From an uncultured Clostridia bacterium (GTDB lineage: Bacteria; Bacillota; Clostridia; Christensenellales; UBA1242): a stretch of DNA of 64,000 bases. The notes under the pieces are model-generated. The model had not been told where the DNA came from and made no database searches. It saw only the letters and a program-made list of their open reading frames with translations. The position numbers and the translations under genes were made by a program. Location: NCBI GenBank assembly GCA_944362965.1, contig CALVTR010000005.1, forward strand, positions 1-64,000. The letters run 5' to 3'. Shown one piece after another: positions 43,839 to 52,804 of the stretch (positions are counted from its first letter, which is position 1; each line of letters begins with the position of its first letter).

Positions 43839-44462
43839 ATGAAAATTAATTATAAATTTAAAAATAAAGAGTTGCTTGAGCGGGCATTAACTCATTCATC
43901 TAAATCTCCAAACAACTATGAAAGGCTGGAGTTTTTAGGTGATAGTATTTTAGACTTTTTAGTAGGTGAGTATTTTTATAAACATTGCAAAGAAGATGAA
44001 GGCAAACTCACGGTGCTACGAAGTCACTATGTATCAGAAAATTACATGTCAAGTGTGTTTGATAAACTAGATCTAAAAAATGATGTCAAACTTGGCAAAA
44101 GCTGGCAAGGGGAGATTTCGAAGGCAATCAAAGATGACGTTGTAGAGGCACTACTTGCGGCAATTTATCTTGATGCCGGAGAGAATGGAATTGAAGAAGC
44201 AAAGAAATTTATCCTTGAAAATTTTGACCTTCAAAATTATAAGTCTGTAGTTGACGATAACTATAAGTCTAGACTTCAAGAACTTGTGCAAGGCAATTTT
44301 AAATGCAAAATTCAATATGTAACTGAACCCGACCAAGATGGTTTTAAAGCTAGCTTTTATATGGACGAAGATAAAATTTCAACAGGCACGGGCAGAAGTA
44401 AAGTTGAGGCTGAGCAGCAAGCTGCAAAGAAAGCTATTGAAAAGTTGTTTTTGATAAGCTAA
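43839..44462 (+). CDS. rnc: Ribonuclease III
   Basis: A 207-aa dsRNA endonuclease that processes rRNA precursors. The signature ERLEFLGDSILDF and the second acidic site DDVVEALLAAIYLDAG form the active centre. A C-terminal dsRNA-binding domain ends in EAEQQAAKKAIEKLF. I place the start at 43839, with AAAGGA upstream and the family-like MKINYKFKNKELLERALTHSS in parts; an earlier in-frame start has no site. Slightly short for the family, as the N-terminus is compact. Confidence 0.96.
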   Translation: MKINYKFKNKELLERALTHSSKSPNNYERLEFLGDSILDFLVGEYFYKHCKEDEGKLTVLRSHYVSENYMSSVFDKLDLKNDVKLGKSWQGEISKAIKDDVVEALLAAIYLDAGENGIEEAKKFILENFDLQNYKSVVDDNYKSRLQELVQGNFKCKIQYVTEPDQDGFKASFYMDEDKISTGTGRSKVEAEQQAAKKAIEKLFLIS

Positions 44463-44483
44463 AAGAATTTTATTAAAAACCCT

Positions 44484-44533
44484 TTGAAAAATAAGAAAAA
44501 TTTGTTATACTCTTTAAGAGTATATTTTTCTTT
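44484..44533 (+). promoter_or_regulatory. smc promoter overlapped by a perfect palindrome / terminator-like hairpin
   Basis: TTGAAA (44484-44489), 16-bp spacer, TATACT (44506-44511). The -10 is the left arm of a 19-nt perfect palindrome, TATACTCTT-T-AAGAGTATA (44506-44524), followed by TTTTTCTTTT. It may be an operator for smc, or a terminator for rnc, or both. A similar palindrome lies at 53522. Confidence 0.6.
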
Positions 44534-44597
44534 TGGCATATTTTTAAGCAATTTTAGTCAAAAGTTAGCCTTTTAAATTATTACACATGAGGTTATT

Positions 44598-47500
44598 ATG
44601 ATTTTTAAAAAGATAGAAATGGTAGGATTCAAATCCTTCGCAGATAGAACAGTTATAGAATTTAATGATAATTTCACGGCTATTGTTGGACCAAATGGTT
44701 GCGGCAAGAGCAATGTTTCTGATGCTATTCGTTGGGTTTTAGGTGAACAAAGCCCAAAGACTTTGCGTGGCGACAGCATGCAGGACGTTATATTCAACGG
44801 AACGGAGAAAAGAAAGAGCCTTTCTTATTGTGAAGTTACATTGACATTTGACAACACAACACGCTTCTTTAATTTTGACTATGATGAGCTTGCTATCACA
44901 AGAAAACTTTATCGTTCAGGCGAAAGTGAATACCTTATAAACCGCAACACCTGCCACTTGCGTGATATCACCAATCTTTTATATAACAGCGGTCTTGGTA
45001 AAAATGGCTACTCGGTTGTAAGTCAGGGCAAGGTGACAGAGCTTGTTGATGCAAAGCCTGAGAATAGACGTGCCATGTTTGAAGATGCAGCGGGCATCTC
45101 AAAGTATAAAAATGACAAAAAGGACGCAGAGCGAAAACTTGAACGCACAACTGACAACTTAACACGCGTTAAAGATATCTTGTCAGAGATTGAGCGTCAA
45201 ATGGGCCCGCTTAAGAAACAAGCCGAAAACGCAAAAAAATATCTTGAATATAAGGGCAAACTTAAAGATTTAGAGGTCAATGCCTATATTTATCAATATG
45301 AAAATGCAAATGACGTTAAGGAAAAAATCAATTTAAAACTTGATGCTTTAAACAAGCAAATTGACATGCGTCAGCAAGACCTAGATAAAACTTCAGCCGA
45401 CTATGATCAGGCTATGTTTGACCTTACAAACTTTGATAAGATGCTTGCCGAACTTAATGATAAGATACTTGAACTTACTGTAAACTTAGAGAAGCAGGAA
45501 AGCGAGACAAAAATTGCTAGAGAGCGTATAAATTATACATATAAAGAGAATGATAGGTTGCATCTTGACCGCACAAACAATCAAACGGCTATAGAAGTTT
45601 GCGAAGAAGAAAAGGCGGGCAAAAATAAGGCACTTGAAGATTTAACGGCAGACCTTGAAGCCCTTGAAAAATCTTTTGATGAGCTCTCTGAAAAATATTC
45701 AAAGATTGCAAATGAGTTGACACTGAGCGAAGACGAAGCAGGGCAAGGTCAGCAAAAAATCATTGAAACGCTTGGCTCACTTAGTGATATCAAAAGCTCT
45801 GTTTCTCGTCTTATGGCAGAGAAGGAACTTTTGTCAACAAATCTTGCAAATCTGAAGGAAGATTTAGTTTCACTATCAAATAAGAAGGAAGAAAATCTTA
45901 AACTTTTAAATGAAAGCAAAGAATTGATAGATGACAAAGAGAATGCTCTTGCAGATATAAAAGAGAAGCAAGAGTCGCTTGCAAGCAAAAATTACCTTGT
46001 TGAACGAAAACTTAAAGAACTTGACAATGAAAAAGCAAATATAAACACGCAGATTAAGGTTTTTGAAAATAGAAAGAAACTTTTGACTGACCTTCAAAAT
46101 GAATATGAAGGATACACTTTTGCTGTTAAAAAACTTCTTCGTGAAAGCGAGAAAAATGTGGCACTGAAGAAATGTATAGTTGGTGTTGTTGCATCTCTTA
46201 TCAAAGTGCCAGAGAAGTTTGAAACAGCCATTGAAGTTGCTCTTGGCGGAGCTGTTCAGAATATAGTTACCTATGATGAAGATGGTGCAAAAGAACTTAT
46301 CAAATTCTTAAAAGAAAACTCTTTTGGTCGTGCAACATTCCTGCCTATTTCATCTATGAAACGAAGAACCTTTGATGAAAGGCTTATTTCAGGAAAGGCA
46401 GGATGCTTTGGCGTTGCAAGCTCACTTGTTGACTATGACAAGAAGATAGATAATGTTGTAAGCAACCTGTTAGGTGCAACTGCGATTGTTGACAATCTTA
46501 CAACCGCAATAAACCTCGCAAGAGAAACAAAATATGCTTTTAGAATTGTCACTCTCGATGGTGAAATTATTGCTCCACAAGGCTCTTTAACAGGTGGTAG
46601 TAAGAAGGCAGAGTCTTCAAACCTTATAGGTCGTGAACGTGAAATTGAGACACTGGGCATAGACATAATAAAACTTGAAAAACGTGTTGAAGAGATAGGT
46701 AAAGAACTTTTAGAAAGCAGTCAAAATTTCTCTTCTCAAAAGAAAGTTTTAGACGATTTGAGTGCACAAAAGAGCAGCTTAGAAATTGAGATTGCTTCTG
46801 AAAAAGAGAAGTATAGCAAGTTTAAATCTATTGTTGAAGAGACAGAAGACAATATCAAAGTTGCTGAAATGGAATCTACAACTGTAGAGAATAAGATTAA
46901 GCTTATTTCAGATGAACTTTCTCGTTCTGAAAAGATTGAAAGTGCGCTCTCTGGCAATAAAGTTGATGCTGACGAACTTATCAAAGAGAAGAAAGAAAAG
47001 TATGAACAGCTAAGGGCTGAACGAGACGCTATCAATAACAATATTTTAACGGTCAAAGTTGAAATTGCAGAGACAAGAACAAAAATAGCATCTGCAAAGA
47101 GTGACCTTGAACGTATAGACAATGATTTAGGACGTTATAATCTCAATATTGTAAATCTCGACGAGCAAATAAAGAAGAACAATGAGTTTATAGAATCATG
47201 CGAACAAATGATCAAAGAAAAACTCGCTTCCGCTCCATCTTCGGCTAAGAAGATTGAACTTGAAGAGCATATAAACCGCAGAGTCAATATTGAAACTGAT
47301 AAGGCAAAATTGCAAGATAAAATTAAGCAGCTAGACGCGTCAAAATCTTCACTGATGGATGAACTGTCTTCACTTCGTGATAAGAAGTTTAGAGAAGAGA
47401 TGAACTTATCTAAAGTAGACACCGAACTTGAGCAAATGCAAGAGCGTATCTACGAAGAATATTCGCTTTCTTATACAACTTGTCTTGACCTAAGAAGGGC

Positions 47501-48182
47501 AGACTTTGATATAGAAGTTGCTATGCCAGAGATTAGCAAGCTTAAGAAAGATATAAACGCACTTGGCTACGTAAATGTTAACGCTATTGAAGATTGCAAG
47601 GCACTTCTTGATAGATATGACGATTTGAATGCCCAAGCTCAAGACCTTGAAAAGGCTCAAGACGACCTAAATAAGATAATCAAAGACCTTTCAGGCATTA
47701 TGATTGAAAAGTTTAATAATGAGCTTAGCAGAATCAATGAAAGTTTCAAGCTTACATTTAGAGAACTCTTCGGTGGCGGAACAGCAAAACTTGCTCTTTC
47801 TGATGAAAGCGATCCGCTTGAGTCAGGCGTTGAAATCTTTGCTCAACCACCAGGAAAGAAAATTCAGAATATGACATTACTATCAGGTGGTGAAAAGTCA
47901 CTAACTGCTATGGCGGTTATATTTGCCATTCTTCGTATCAAACCGCTTCCATTCTGTTTGTTTGACGAAGTTGAAGCGGCACTTGACGATACTAACGTTG
48001 AAATTGTAGATAAATATCTTAAGAAACTTTCATCTGACACGCAATTTATCTTAATCACACACAAGAAACCAACAATGGAATACGCTGACGCACTTTATGG
48101 TGTTACAATGGAAGAAAAAGGGGTATCTAAGATTGTTTCAGTGCTTCTTTCAGATGCTATCAAACATGCTCAGGAGGGTTAA
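44598..48182 (+). CDS. smc: Chromosome segregation protein SMC
   Basis: A 1194-aa condensin ATPase. The N-terminal head has Walker A VGPNGCGKSN (residues about 30-39) and the DAIRWVLGEQSPKTLRG segment. Two long coiled coils flank a hinge (about 515-680, with VPEKFETAIEVALGGAVQ and GSLTGGS). The C-terminal head shows the LLSGGEKSLTAMA signature and Walker B FCLFDEVEAALDD. It works with ScpA and ScpB (26.8-28.3 kb). Start chosen at the ATG with GAGGT upstream. ftsY begins 3 nt after its stop. Confidence 0.98.
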   Translation: MIFKKIEMVGFKSFADRTVIEFNDNFTAIVGPNGCGKSNVSDAIRWVLGEQSPKTLRGDSMQDVIFNGTEKRKSLSYCEVTLTFDNTTRFFNFDYDELAITRKLYRSGESEYLINRNTCHLRDITNLLYNSGLGKNGYSVVSQGKVTELVDAKPENRRAMFEDAAGISKYKNDKKDAERKLERTTDNLTRVKDILSEIERQMGPLKKQAENAKKYLEYKGKLKDLEVNAYIYQYENANDVKEKINLKLDALNKQIDMRQQDLDKTSADYDQAMFDLTNFDKMLAELNDKILELTVNLEKQESETKIARERINYTYKENDRLHLDRTNNQTAIEVCEEEKAGKNKALEDLTADLEALEKSFDELSEKYSKIANELTLSEDEAGQGQQKIIETLGSLSDIKSSVSRLMAEKELLSTNLANLKEDLVSLSNKKEENLKLLNESKELIDDKENALADIKEKQESLASKNYLVERKLKELDNEKANINTQIKVFENRKKLLTDLQNEYEGYTFAVKKLLRESEKNVALKKCIVGVVASLIKVPEKFETAIEVALGGAVQNIVTYDEDGAKELIKFLKENSFGRATFLPISSMKRRTFDERLISGKAGCFGVASSLVDYDKKIDNVVSNLLGATAIVDNLTTAINLARETKYAFRIVTLDGEIIAPQGSLTGGSKKAESSNLIGREREIETLGIDIIKLEKRVEEIGKELLESSQNFSSQKKVLDDLSAQKSSLEIEIASEKEKYSKFKSIVEETEDNIKVAEMESTTVENKIKLISDELSRSEKIESALSGNKVDADELIKEKKEKYEQLRAERDAINNNILTVKVEIAETRTKIASAKSDLERIDNDLGRYNLNIVNLDEQIKKNNEFIESCEQMIKEKLASAPSSAKKIELEEHINRRVNIETDKAKLQDKIKQLDASKSSLMDELSSLRDKKFREEMNLSKVDTELEQMQERIYEEYSLSYTTCLDLRRADFDIEVAMPEISKLKKDINALGYVNVNAIEDCKALLDRYDDLNAQAQDLEKAQDDLNKIIKDLSGIMIEKFNNELSRINESFKLTFRELFGGGTAKLALSDESDPLESGVEIFAQPPGKKIQNMTLLSGGEKSLTAMAVIFAILRIKPLPFCLFDEVEAALDDTNVEIVDKYLKKLSSDTQFILITHKKPTMEYADALYGVTMEEKGVSKIVSVLLSDAIKHAQEG

Positions 48183-48185
48183 TAA

Positions 48186-49082
48186 ATGGGGCTTTTTAAA
48201 AAAATTGGCAATGCTTTAAAGAAAACTCGTGAAGCCATTGCAAGACGTATAGATTCGCTATTAAGTCATGGCGAAATTGATGATGATTTCTATGATGAAC
48301 TTACTGATATACTTATATCTTGTGATATCGGCGTTCGCACAAGCATGGATATCGTTGAAGAGCTAAGGCTTAGAGCTAGAAAAAACAAAATAAGAAATGC
48401 CGAAGATGTAAAAAAGGAGCTAAAAGAAATTTTAAAAGAAGAGTTTGCTTCTCTATCTCAAATAGACCTTCAATATCCAGCCATTATCACTATAATAGGG
48501 GTGAATGGTGTAGGAAAAACAACAACTATCGGTAAAATGGCAAAGTATTTTAAAAATCAAAAGAAAGAAGTCACTCTTGTTGCAGGCGACACCTTCAGAG
48601 CTGCTGCGTCTAGTCAGCTGAATGAATGGGCAGAGCGCACAAAAACTCGTATTATAAAACACGCAGAAGGTGCTGATGCCGCAGCGGTTGTGTTTGACGG
48701 AATATCAAGTGCGAAGGCAAAAGGCACTGATGTGCTGCTTGTCGACACTGCGGGCAGACTTCATACAAAAACCAACCTAATGGAAGAGCTAAAAAAGATT
48801 GATAAAGTTATAAATAGAGAGTATCCAGAAGCTCATAAATATAACTTTATTGTGCTTGATGCAACCACAGGGCAAAACGCCTTAAATCAAATAAATGCAT
48901 TTAGCGAATTTGTTAAAATCGATGGTATTATTTTAACAAAACTTGACGGAACTGCAAAGGGTGGCGTTGTTGTTGCCATAGAAAAGGAATATCATCTTCC
49001 TGTGGTGTTTGTAGGTGTTGGCGAAGGTGCCGACGACCTTGAACTATTCGATTATAACGACTTTATAGAAAACTTATTCTAA
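48186..49082 (+). CDS. ftsY: Signal recognition particle receptor FtsY
   Basis: A 298-aa SRP GTPase guiding ribosomes to the membrane translocon. The N domain starts with the amphipathic MGLFKKIGNALKKTREAI, with no acidic A domain, as usual in Firmicutes. G motifs: GVNGVGKTTT, DTFRAAASSQL, DTAGR and TKLDGTAKGG. AGGAGG overlaps the end of smc. Confidence 0.98.
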   Translation: MGLFKKIGNALKKTREAIARRIDSLLSHGEIDDDFYDELTDILISCDIGVRTSMDIVEELRLRARKNKIRNAEDVKKELKEILKEEFASLSQIDLQYPAIITIIGVNGVGKTTTIGKMAKYFKNQKKEVTLVAGDTFRAAASSQLNEWAERTKTRIIKHAEGADAAAVVFDGISSAKAKGTDVLLVDTAGRLHTKTNLMEELKKIDKVINREYPEAHKYNFIVLDATTGQNALNQINAFSEFVKIDGIILTKLDGTAKGGVVVAIEKEYHLPVVFVGVGEGADDLELFDYNDFIENLF

Positions 49083-49110
49083 ATCCAAAAATAATTAAAA
49101 GGAGAATATT

Positions 49111-49383
49111 ATGGACGACGAAGAATTTGAAGAAATCAATTATAAATTTGATACACAACTTTTACTTGAAGGAAAAGATTTATCTGATGATGCGGTCCGA
49201 GAGTATATCACAAAGAATATTGAAGGAGACTGTCTTCTAGTTGTTGGTGATGACGAGCTTTTAAAGCTTCATTTCCACACAAACACTCCTTGGAAGGTGC
49301 TTGAATATTGTGCTTCTTTAGGCGAGATTTACGACGTAGTTATAGAAAATATGCCACGTCAAGCACAAGGACTTAAGGGCTAG
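49111..49383 (+). CDS. Detached FakA/YloV C-terminal-like domain protein
   Basis: A 90-aa protein. YKFDTQLLLEGKDLSDDAV, EGDCLLVVGDDELLKLHFHT and GEIYDVVIENMPRQAQ follow, in order, a segment of the YloV/FakA fatty acid kinase (family form: YCTEFIL..., GDSLLVV-DE-LLKVHIH, IKIENMR-QH). The DhaL kinase domain that normally precedes it is absent. AAGGAG is well placed, so it is expressed as a separate unit after ftsY. It may regulate DegV/FakB-type proteins or be a domain relic; a terminator follows at 49442. Confidence 0.7.
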   Translation: MDDEEFEEINYKFDTQLLLEGKDLSDDAVREYITKNIEGDCLLVVGDDELLKLHFHTNTPWKVLEYCASLGEIYDVVIENMPRQAQGLKG

Positions 49384-49441
49384 GCAATATAACACAAATT
49401 GTTTTAATAATTGTGATTAGTTAAGGGGAGACCTTTGATTT

Positions 49442-49466
49442 CGAGCATATATTTGCTCGTTTTTTA
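49442..49466 (+). terminator. smc-ftsY operon terminator
   Basis: CGAGCA/TGCTCG stem, loop TATATT, six T residues. Confidence 0.9.
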
Positions 49467-49568
49467 ATTAAATTATTTTATTATTTTTTTATAGACAAGC
49501 AAATTTCGACAACTTTCAACATATACAAATACTATTGTGATTTACTTCACTTTAAAGGGTGGTGCAAT

Positions 49569-50306
49569 GTGATTTATGAAAGTTTTGCGAAGTTTGTAAG
49601 CAAAATTTGTTGTTTTACATCATTTGTAAGCAGCATTCAGGGGTTTCCTAAACCACTTTCAAAAGAAGAAGAGCTCGAAGCTGTAAAAAAGCTTCAAGAA
49701 GGAGACCCTAAGGCAAGAGAACTTTTAATAAATCATAACTTGCGACTTGTTGCTCATATTGTGAAAAAATATAATAATTCGCTAGAAGCTGACGACCTTA
49801 TATCTGTTGGAACTATTGGTCTTATAAAGGCTGTAGATAGTTTTGACGACTCTAAGGGAGTGCTTCTTTCCACTTACGCGTCAAGATGCATAGAAAATGA
49901 AATTTTGATGCTTATCAGAGCAAACAAAAAGCATAAAGACATAGTTTCATTAAATTCAATGTTATCTCCTAAAGCTGATAGTGATGAGATGGAACTTGCA
50001 AATCTTATTCCGGCAGAGACTGAAGAAGACGTTTTTCATCAAGTTGAAGTGGGCTGTCTTATGCAGGATGTGGAACGAGCTATGGAAAAATATTTGACGC
50101 CAATGGAGCAAGAAATTATTAAATATCGCTATGGAATTTGTGGCTACGACATCAAAACTCAAAAGGAAGTGGCGGAAATTTTTAATATCTCGCGTTCATA
50201 TATTTCACGAATTGAATCAAAAGTTATTAAAATTTTGCAAAAGAATTTGATAAAAGAAGACGAAAAAAATCAAAAAAATGAAGAAAATTTAGAAAAAAAT
50301 TTATAA
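49569..50306 (+). CDS. sigK: RNA polymerase sporulation sigma factor SigK (with pro-sequence)
   Basis: A 245-aa sigma-70 family protein. Region 2 shows ARELLINHNLRLVAHIVKKY, DLISVGTIGLIKAVDSF and the ASRCIENEILM signature of SigK/SigE; region 4 has QKEVAEIFNISRSYISRIE. The N-terminus (residues 1-30) is hydrophobic, then QGFPKPLSKEEE, matching pro-SigK before its cleavage site (B. subtilis ends AFPQPLS at the same place). A GTG start at 49569 with AAAGGGTGG upstream is the only sensible one. The gene is uninterrupted (no skin-type element). A lysine/asparagine-rich tail extends the C-terminus. Confidence 0.92.
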   Translation: MIYESFAKFVSKICCFTSFVSSIQGFPKPLSKEEELEAVKKLQEGDPKARELLINHNLRLVAHIVKKYNNSLEADDLISVGTIGLIKAVDSFDDSKGVLLSTYASRCIENEILMLIRANKKHKDIVSLNSMLSPKADSDEMELANLIPAETEEDVFHQVEVGCLMQDVERAMEKYLTPMEQEIIKYRYGICGYDIKTQKEVAEIFNISRSYISRIESKVIKILQKNLIKEDEKNQKNEENLEKNL

Positions 50307-50397
50307 AAAGTCTTGTTTCTTGAAAAAAATAATTATATACTATAAAAAATGAATATTTTTTTTATGATTTTTTCTCATTTAATTGGGGTGGATATAT

Positions 50398-51765
50398 ATG
50401 GAAAAGGCGGAATTTTATAAAGTAGTAAATAAACTTATTTTACCACTATTTATTGGATCTTATATAGAAGGTGAAGAGGAGTCTTCAACGAGAGATAGCG
50501 AAGTTGCTTTCGGAAAACGCAACTCGCTTTTAATAAAGCCATCTAAGTCTGATGAATACAGACTTATCTTGAAACGGGGACAACCATTCCAAGCTTTTGA
50601 AGTAAACCTTCTAAGGAATGTTTTGAATGAAATTGATAGAATCTCAGCATTAAATTTAACTGACGAAAGCTATATAACAGTGCTTCAGAATAACGCTATT
50701 GAAAGGTCCATTTGTGCAAGTATTTGTGAAAGCGAAACAACAAATGTTTTATTTGGCATTTTGACCGAGCTTGAGAAATGGGCGGCAAGAACCTATGAAG
50801 GAAAGAAAATAGCGATTGGTATCATATTAAACACCAGCGTAGACAACTCTGACCAGCCAGAAACAATATCATTTTCTGATATGATGGACAAGGATTTCTT
50901 TGCCCTTCTTTCTGATGGTGTTGATTCTTATGTTGAGTTTGATAAAAAAGGCAACCTTATTGGCTATCTTCAGTTGAATAAGGTTAAAAAAGTTAACGCT
51001 ATTGCACCTTATGAATTTGAAATGGTTGCAAGATTTTGTAATGAAAAAAGAATTGGTATAGTTTTAACAAAAAATGGTGACTTCCTTTTATTTAAAAACA
51101 GAGAACTTTTATTTTCTAAAAGGTCCGGCGGGTGGAACGTATACTCACATGAAGAAGTGATACAGCTTCTTTCATATCGCGGCAACTATTCTTTGAAAGA
51201 CATAAGACGTTCTGTTTATTACACGGCTCTAGACACTTCTTTTGCTTATAGCGGTGGCTGTATTATCTATTTAAATAAAGACACAGTGGAAGGTGTTTTA
51301 ACTCACATAAACGCACATGATATTCTCGATGAACGTTATTTTGAAATAAAGAAGAGGCAGGAACTAGAAAACGCTGGAAAACTTTATAATCTTCAAACCT
51401 TATCTTCTGTTGAAGCTATGTTTAACGTTCCATATCAAACATTTTTAGAGCAGCAACATTGTGTTAAGGCGGAATGTTTAAGAAAAATAATATCTGGCAA
51501 ACCTTTCCATGAGCTAAGCCGCAAACTCAGACAAGAACTTGTAAGCATGGATGGTGCAACAGTTATAGATAGCGACGGAACAATTATTGCAGTAGGTGCT
51601 ATATTGAAAATTGAGGCGGGCAGTGATGGCGGCGGAAGACTTGCTGCTGCAACAACACTTTCTAAATATGGTATAGCAATTAAGATTTCTCAAGATGGTA
51701 TTTTGAAGGCCTTTTATCCTGACAGAAAGAATGGTAAGGTTAAAGTGCTATTTACAGTTGGTTAG
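50398..51765 (+). CDS. Divergent diadenylate-cyclase-fold (DAC, DisA_N-like) protein
   Basis: About 455 aa from the ATG at 50398 (GGGGTGG upstream). The last 75 residues form a DAC-like domain: MDGATVIDSDGTIIAVGAIL has the DGA motif at 385-387, and GGGRLAAATTLSKYGIAI takes the place of the GTRHRAA motif, so the RHR of active c-di-AMP synthases is not conserved. The preceding 380 residues are a mixed alpha/beta region I do not recognise (QHCVKAECLRKIISGKPFHEL leads into the DAC part). It is probably a nucleotide sensor or an altered cyclase. Located directly after sigK. Confidence 0.6.
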   Translation: MEKAEFYKVVNKLILPLFIGSYIEGEEESSTRDSEVAFGKRNSLLIKPSKSDEYRLILKRGQPFQAFEVNLLRNVLNEIDRISALNLTDESYITVLQNNAIERSICASICESETTNVLFGILTELEKWAARTYEGKKIAIGIILNTSVDNSDQPETISFSDMMDKDFFALLSDGVDSYVEFDKKGNLIGYLQLNKVKKVNAIAPYEFEMVARFCNEKRIGIVLTKNGDFLLFKNRELLFSKRSGGWNVYSHEEVIQLLSYRGNYSLKDIRRSVYYTALDTSFAYSGGCIIYLNKDTVEGVLTHINAHDILDERYFEIKKRQELENAGKLYNLQTLSSVEAMFNVPYQTFLEQQHCVKAECLRKIISGKPFHELSRKLRQELVSMDGATVIDSDGTIIAVGAILKIEAGSDGGGRLAAATTLSKYGIAIKISQDGILKAFYPDRKNGKVKVLFTVG

Positions 51766-51820
51766 TCTTCAAGAAATGTTTATTTGTGTTTCTGTATTTT
51801 GATACTAACAGAATAAAAAG

Positions 51821-51852
51821 GAGTTAGAATATTATCATTCTAACTCTTTTTT
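51821..51852. terminator. Bidirectional terminator
   Basis: A 10-bp stem GAGTTAGAAT/ATTCTAACTC, loop ATTATC, T-run right and A-run left. It sits between the convergent DAC gene and the nucleoside hydrolase gene. Confidence 0.9.
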
Positions 51853-51916
51853 AATGATTGCAACATGTATAAAAACTTGTGTTTATGCTTGTTATTAATC
51901 TTAAATATTAAAAATA

Positions 51917-52804
51917 CTACTCAATTGTATATCCCATTTTAATAAAAAAATCTCTAAATATTTCGTCTCTATTCAAATCATTAACAAAAGTGATTTTATG
52001 TCTATTTGTTATTGATTGATAAGAAGTGTCGTCAAGAATTTCTGGGCAACTTTTCTCTTGCGTCTTAAACCAATCTTTATTTAAAAAATAGGCAATAGCA
52101 CTTAAATCCCATAGTGTTTTACTTTCTCCAATAATATCTTTAGCATCTTTTCTATATGCCTTTTTGCAGTTTCTGAATATATTGCATAAATATTGTCCAA
52201 TCTCGCCTTGACCTAATAAATAATGCTCTAATTCATATACAGTAGTAGATAAGTTTGACGCAACATTTCTACAAGGAATAACCACTAATGGTGCCTTTGA
52301 ATTAAAAACAAATCTTGTGCCTTCAACATCTTGTCTAAAATTAAATTCATTGTTCTTTTCAGTTAAAAAACTATTCCCGCCAAGCCAGATAATATCAATT
52401 TTATTTATTATCTCTGGTGCGTGGTATATTGCTTTAGCAATATTTGTTATAGCACCTATTGCAATAATAGTTGTATGTTCGTTAGCTTTTGCTATTTCAA
52501 TTATTTTAGAACTAGCTGGATTTATTCCTTTGTTTTCAAAAAAATATGAAGTTGCACCTTTAAATATAACATCTTTATAAAAGCCCGCATTTAGCTTATC
52601 TAAAATTTCGCAAGCCGTGTTATAAGACAAATCAACTCCTTCTGCAAGATTTTTAACAGGGGTATAACCAGTTCCTTTAAAAGGTGCAATTGTAATGGCT
52701 TGTAAATTAACATTATCTAAAGACCTAATAAGATAACATAAAGCAAATTGGTCATCAACTTCGTTTGATATATCTGTATCTAAAATTACATTTCTTTTTT
52801 GCAT
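51917..52804 (-). CDS. Inosine-uridine nucleoside hydrolase family protein
   Basis: A 295-aa protein of the IUNH family, hydrolysing ribonucleosides to base and ribose. The calcium-site N-terminus reads VILDTDISNEVDDQFAL (family form DTD-G-DD--A), followed by IIAIGAITNIAKAI, IIWLGGNSF, FNFRQDVEGTRFVF and TLWDLSAIAYFL (final Asp ligand). The Ile-Ser-Asn at the start places it in the DTDISNEVDD subgroup. It overlaps the upstream nucleotidase gene by 19 nt, so nucleotide to nucleoside to base salvage is the natural reading. Confidence 0.88.
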   Translation of the reverse strand: MQKRNVILDTDISNEVDDQFALCYLIRSLDNVNLQAITIAPFKGTGYTPVKNLAEGVDLSYNTACEILDKLNAGFYKDVIFKGATSYFFENKGINPASSKIIEIAKANEHTTIIAIGAITNIAKAIYHAPEIINKIDIIWLGGNSFLTEKNNEFNFRQDVEGTRFVFNSKAPLVVIPCRNVASNLSTTVYELEHYLLGQGEIGQYLCNIFRNCKKAYRKDAKDIIGESKTLWDLSAIAYFLNKDWFKTQEKSCPEILDDTSYQSITNRHKITFVNDLNRDEIFRDFFIKMGYTIE

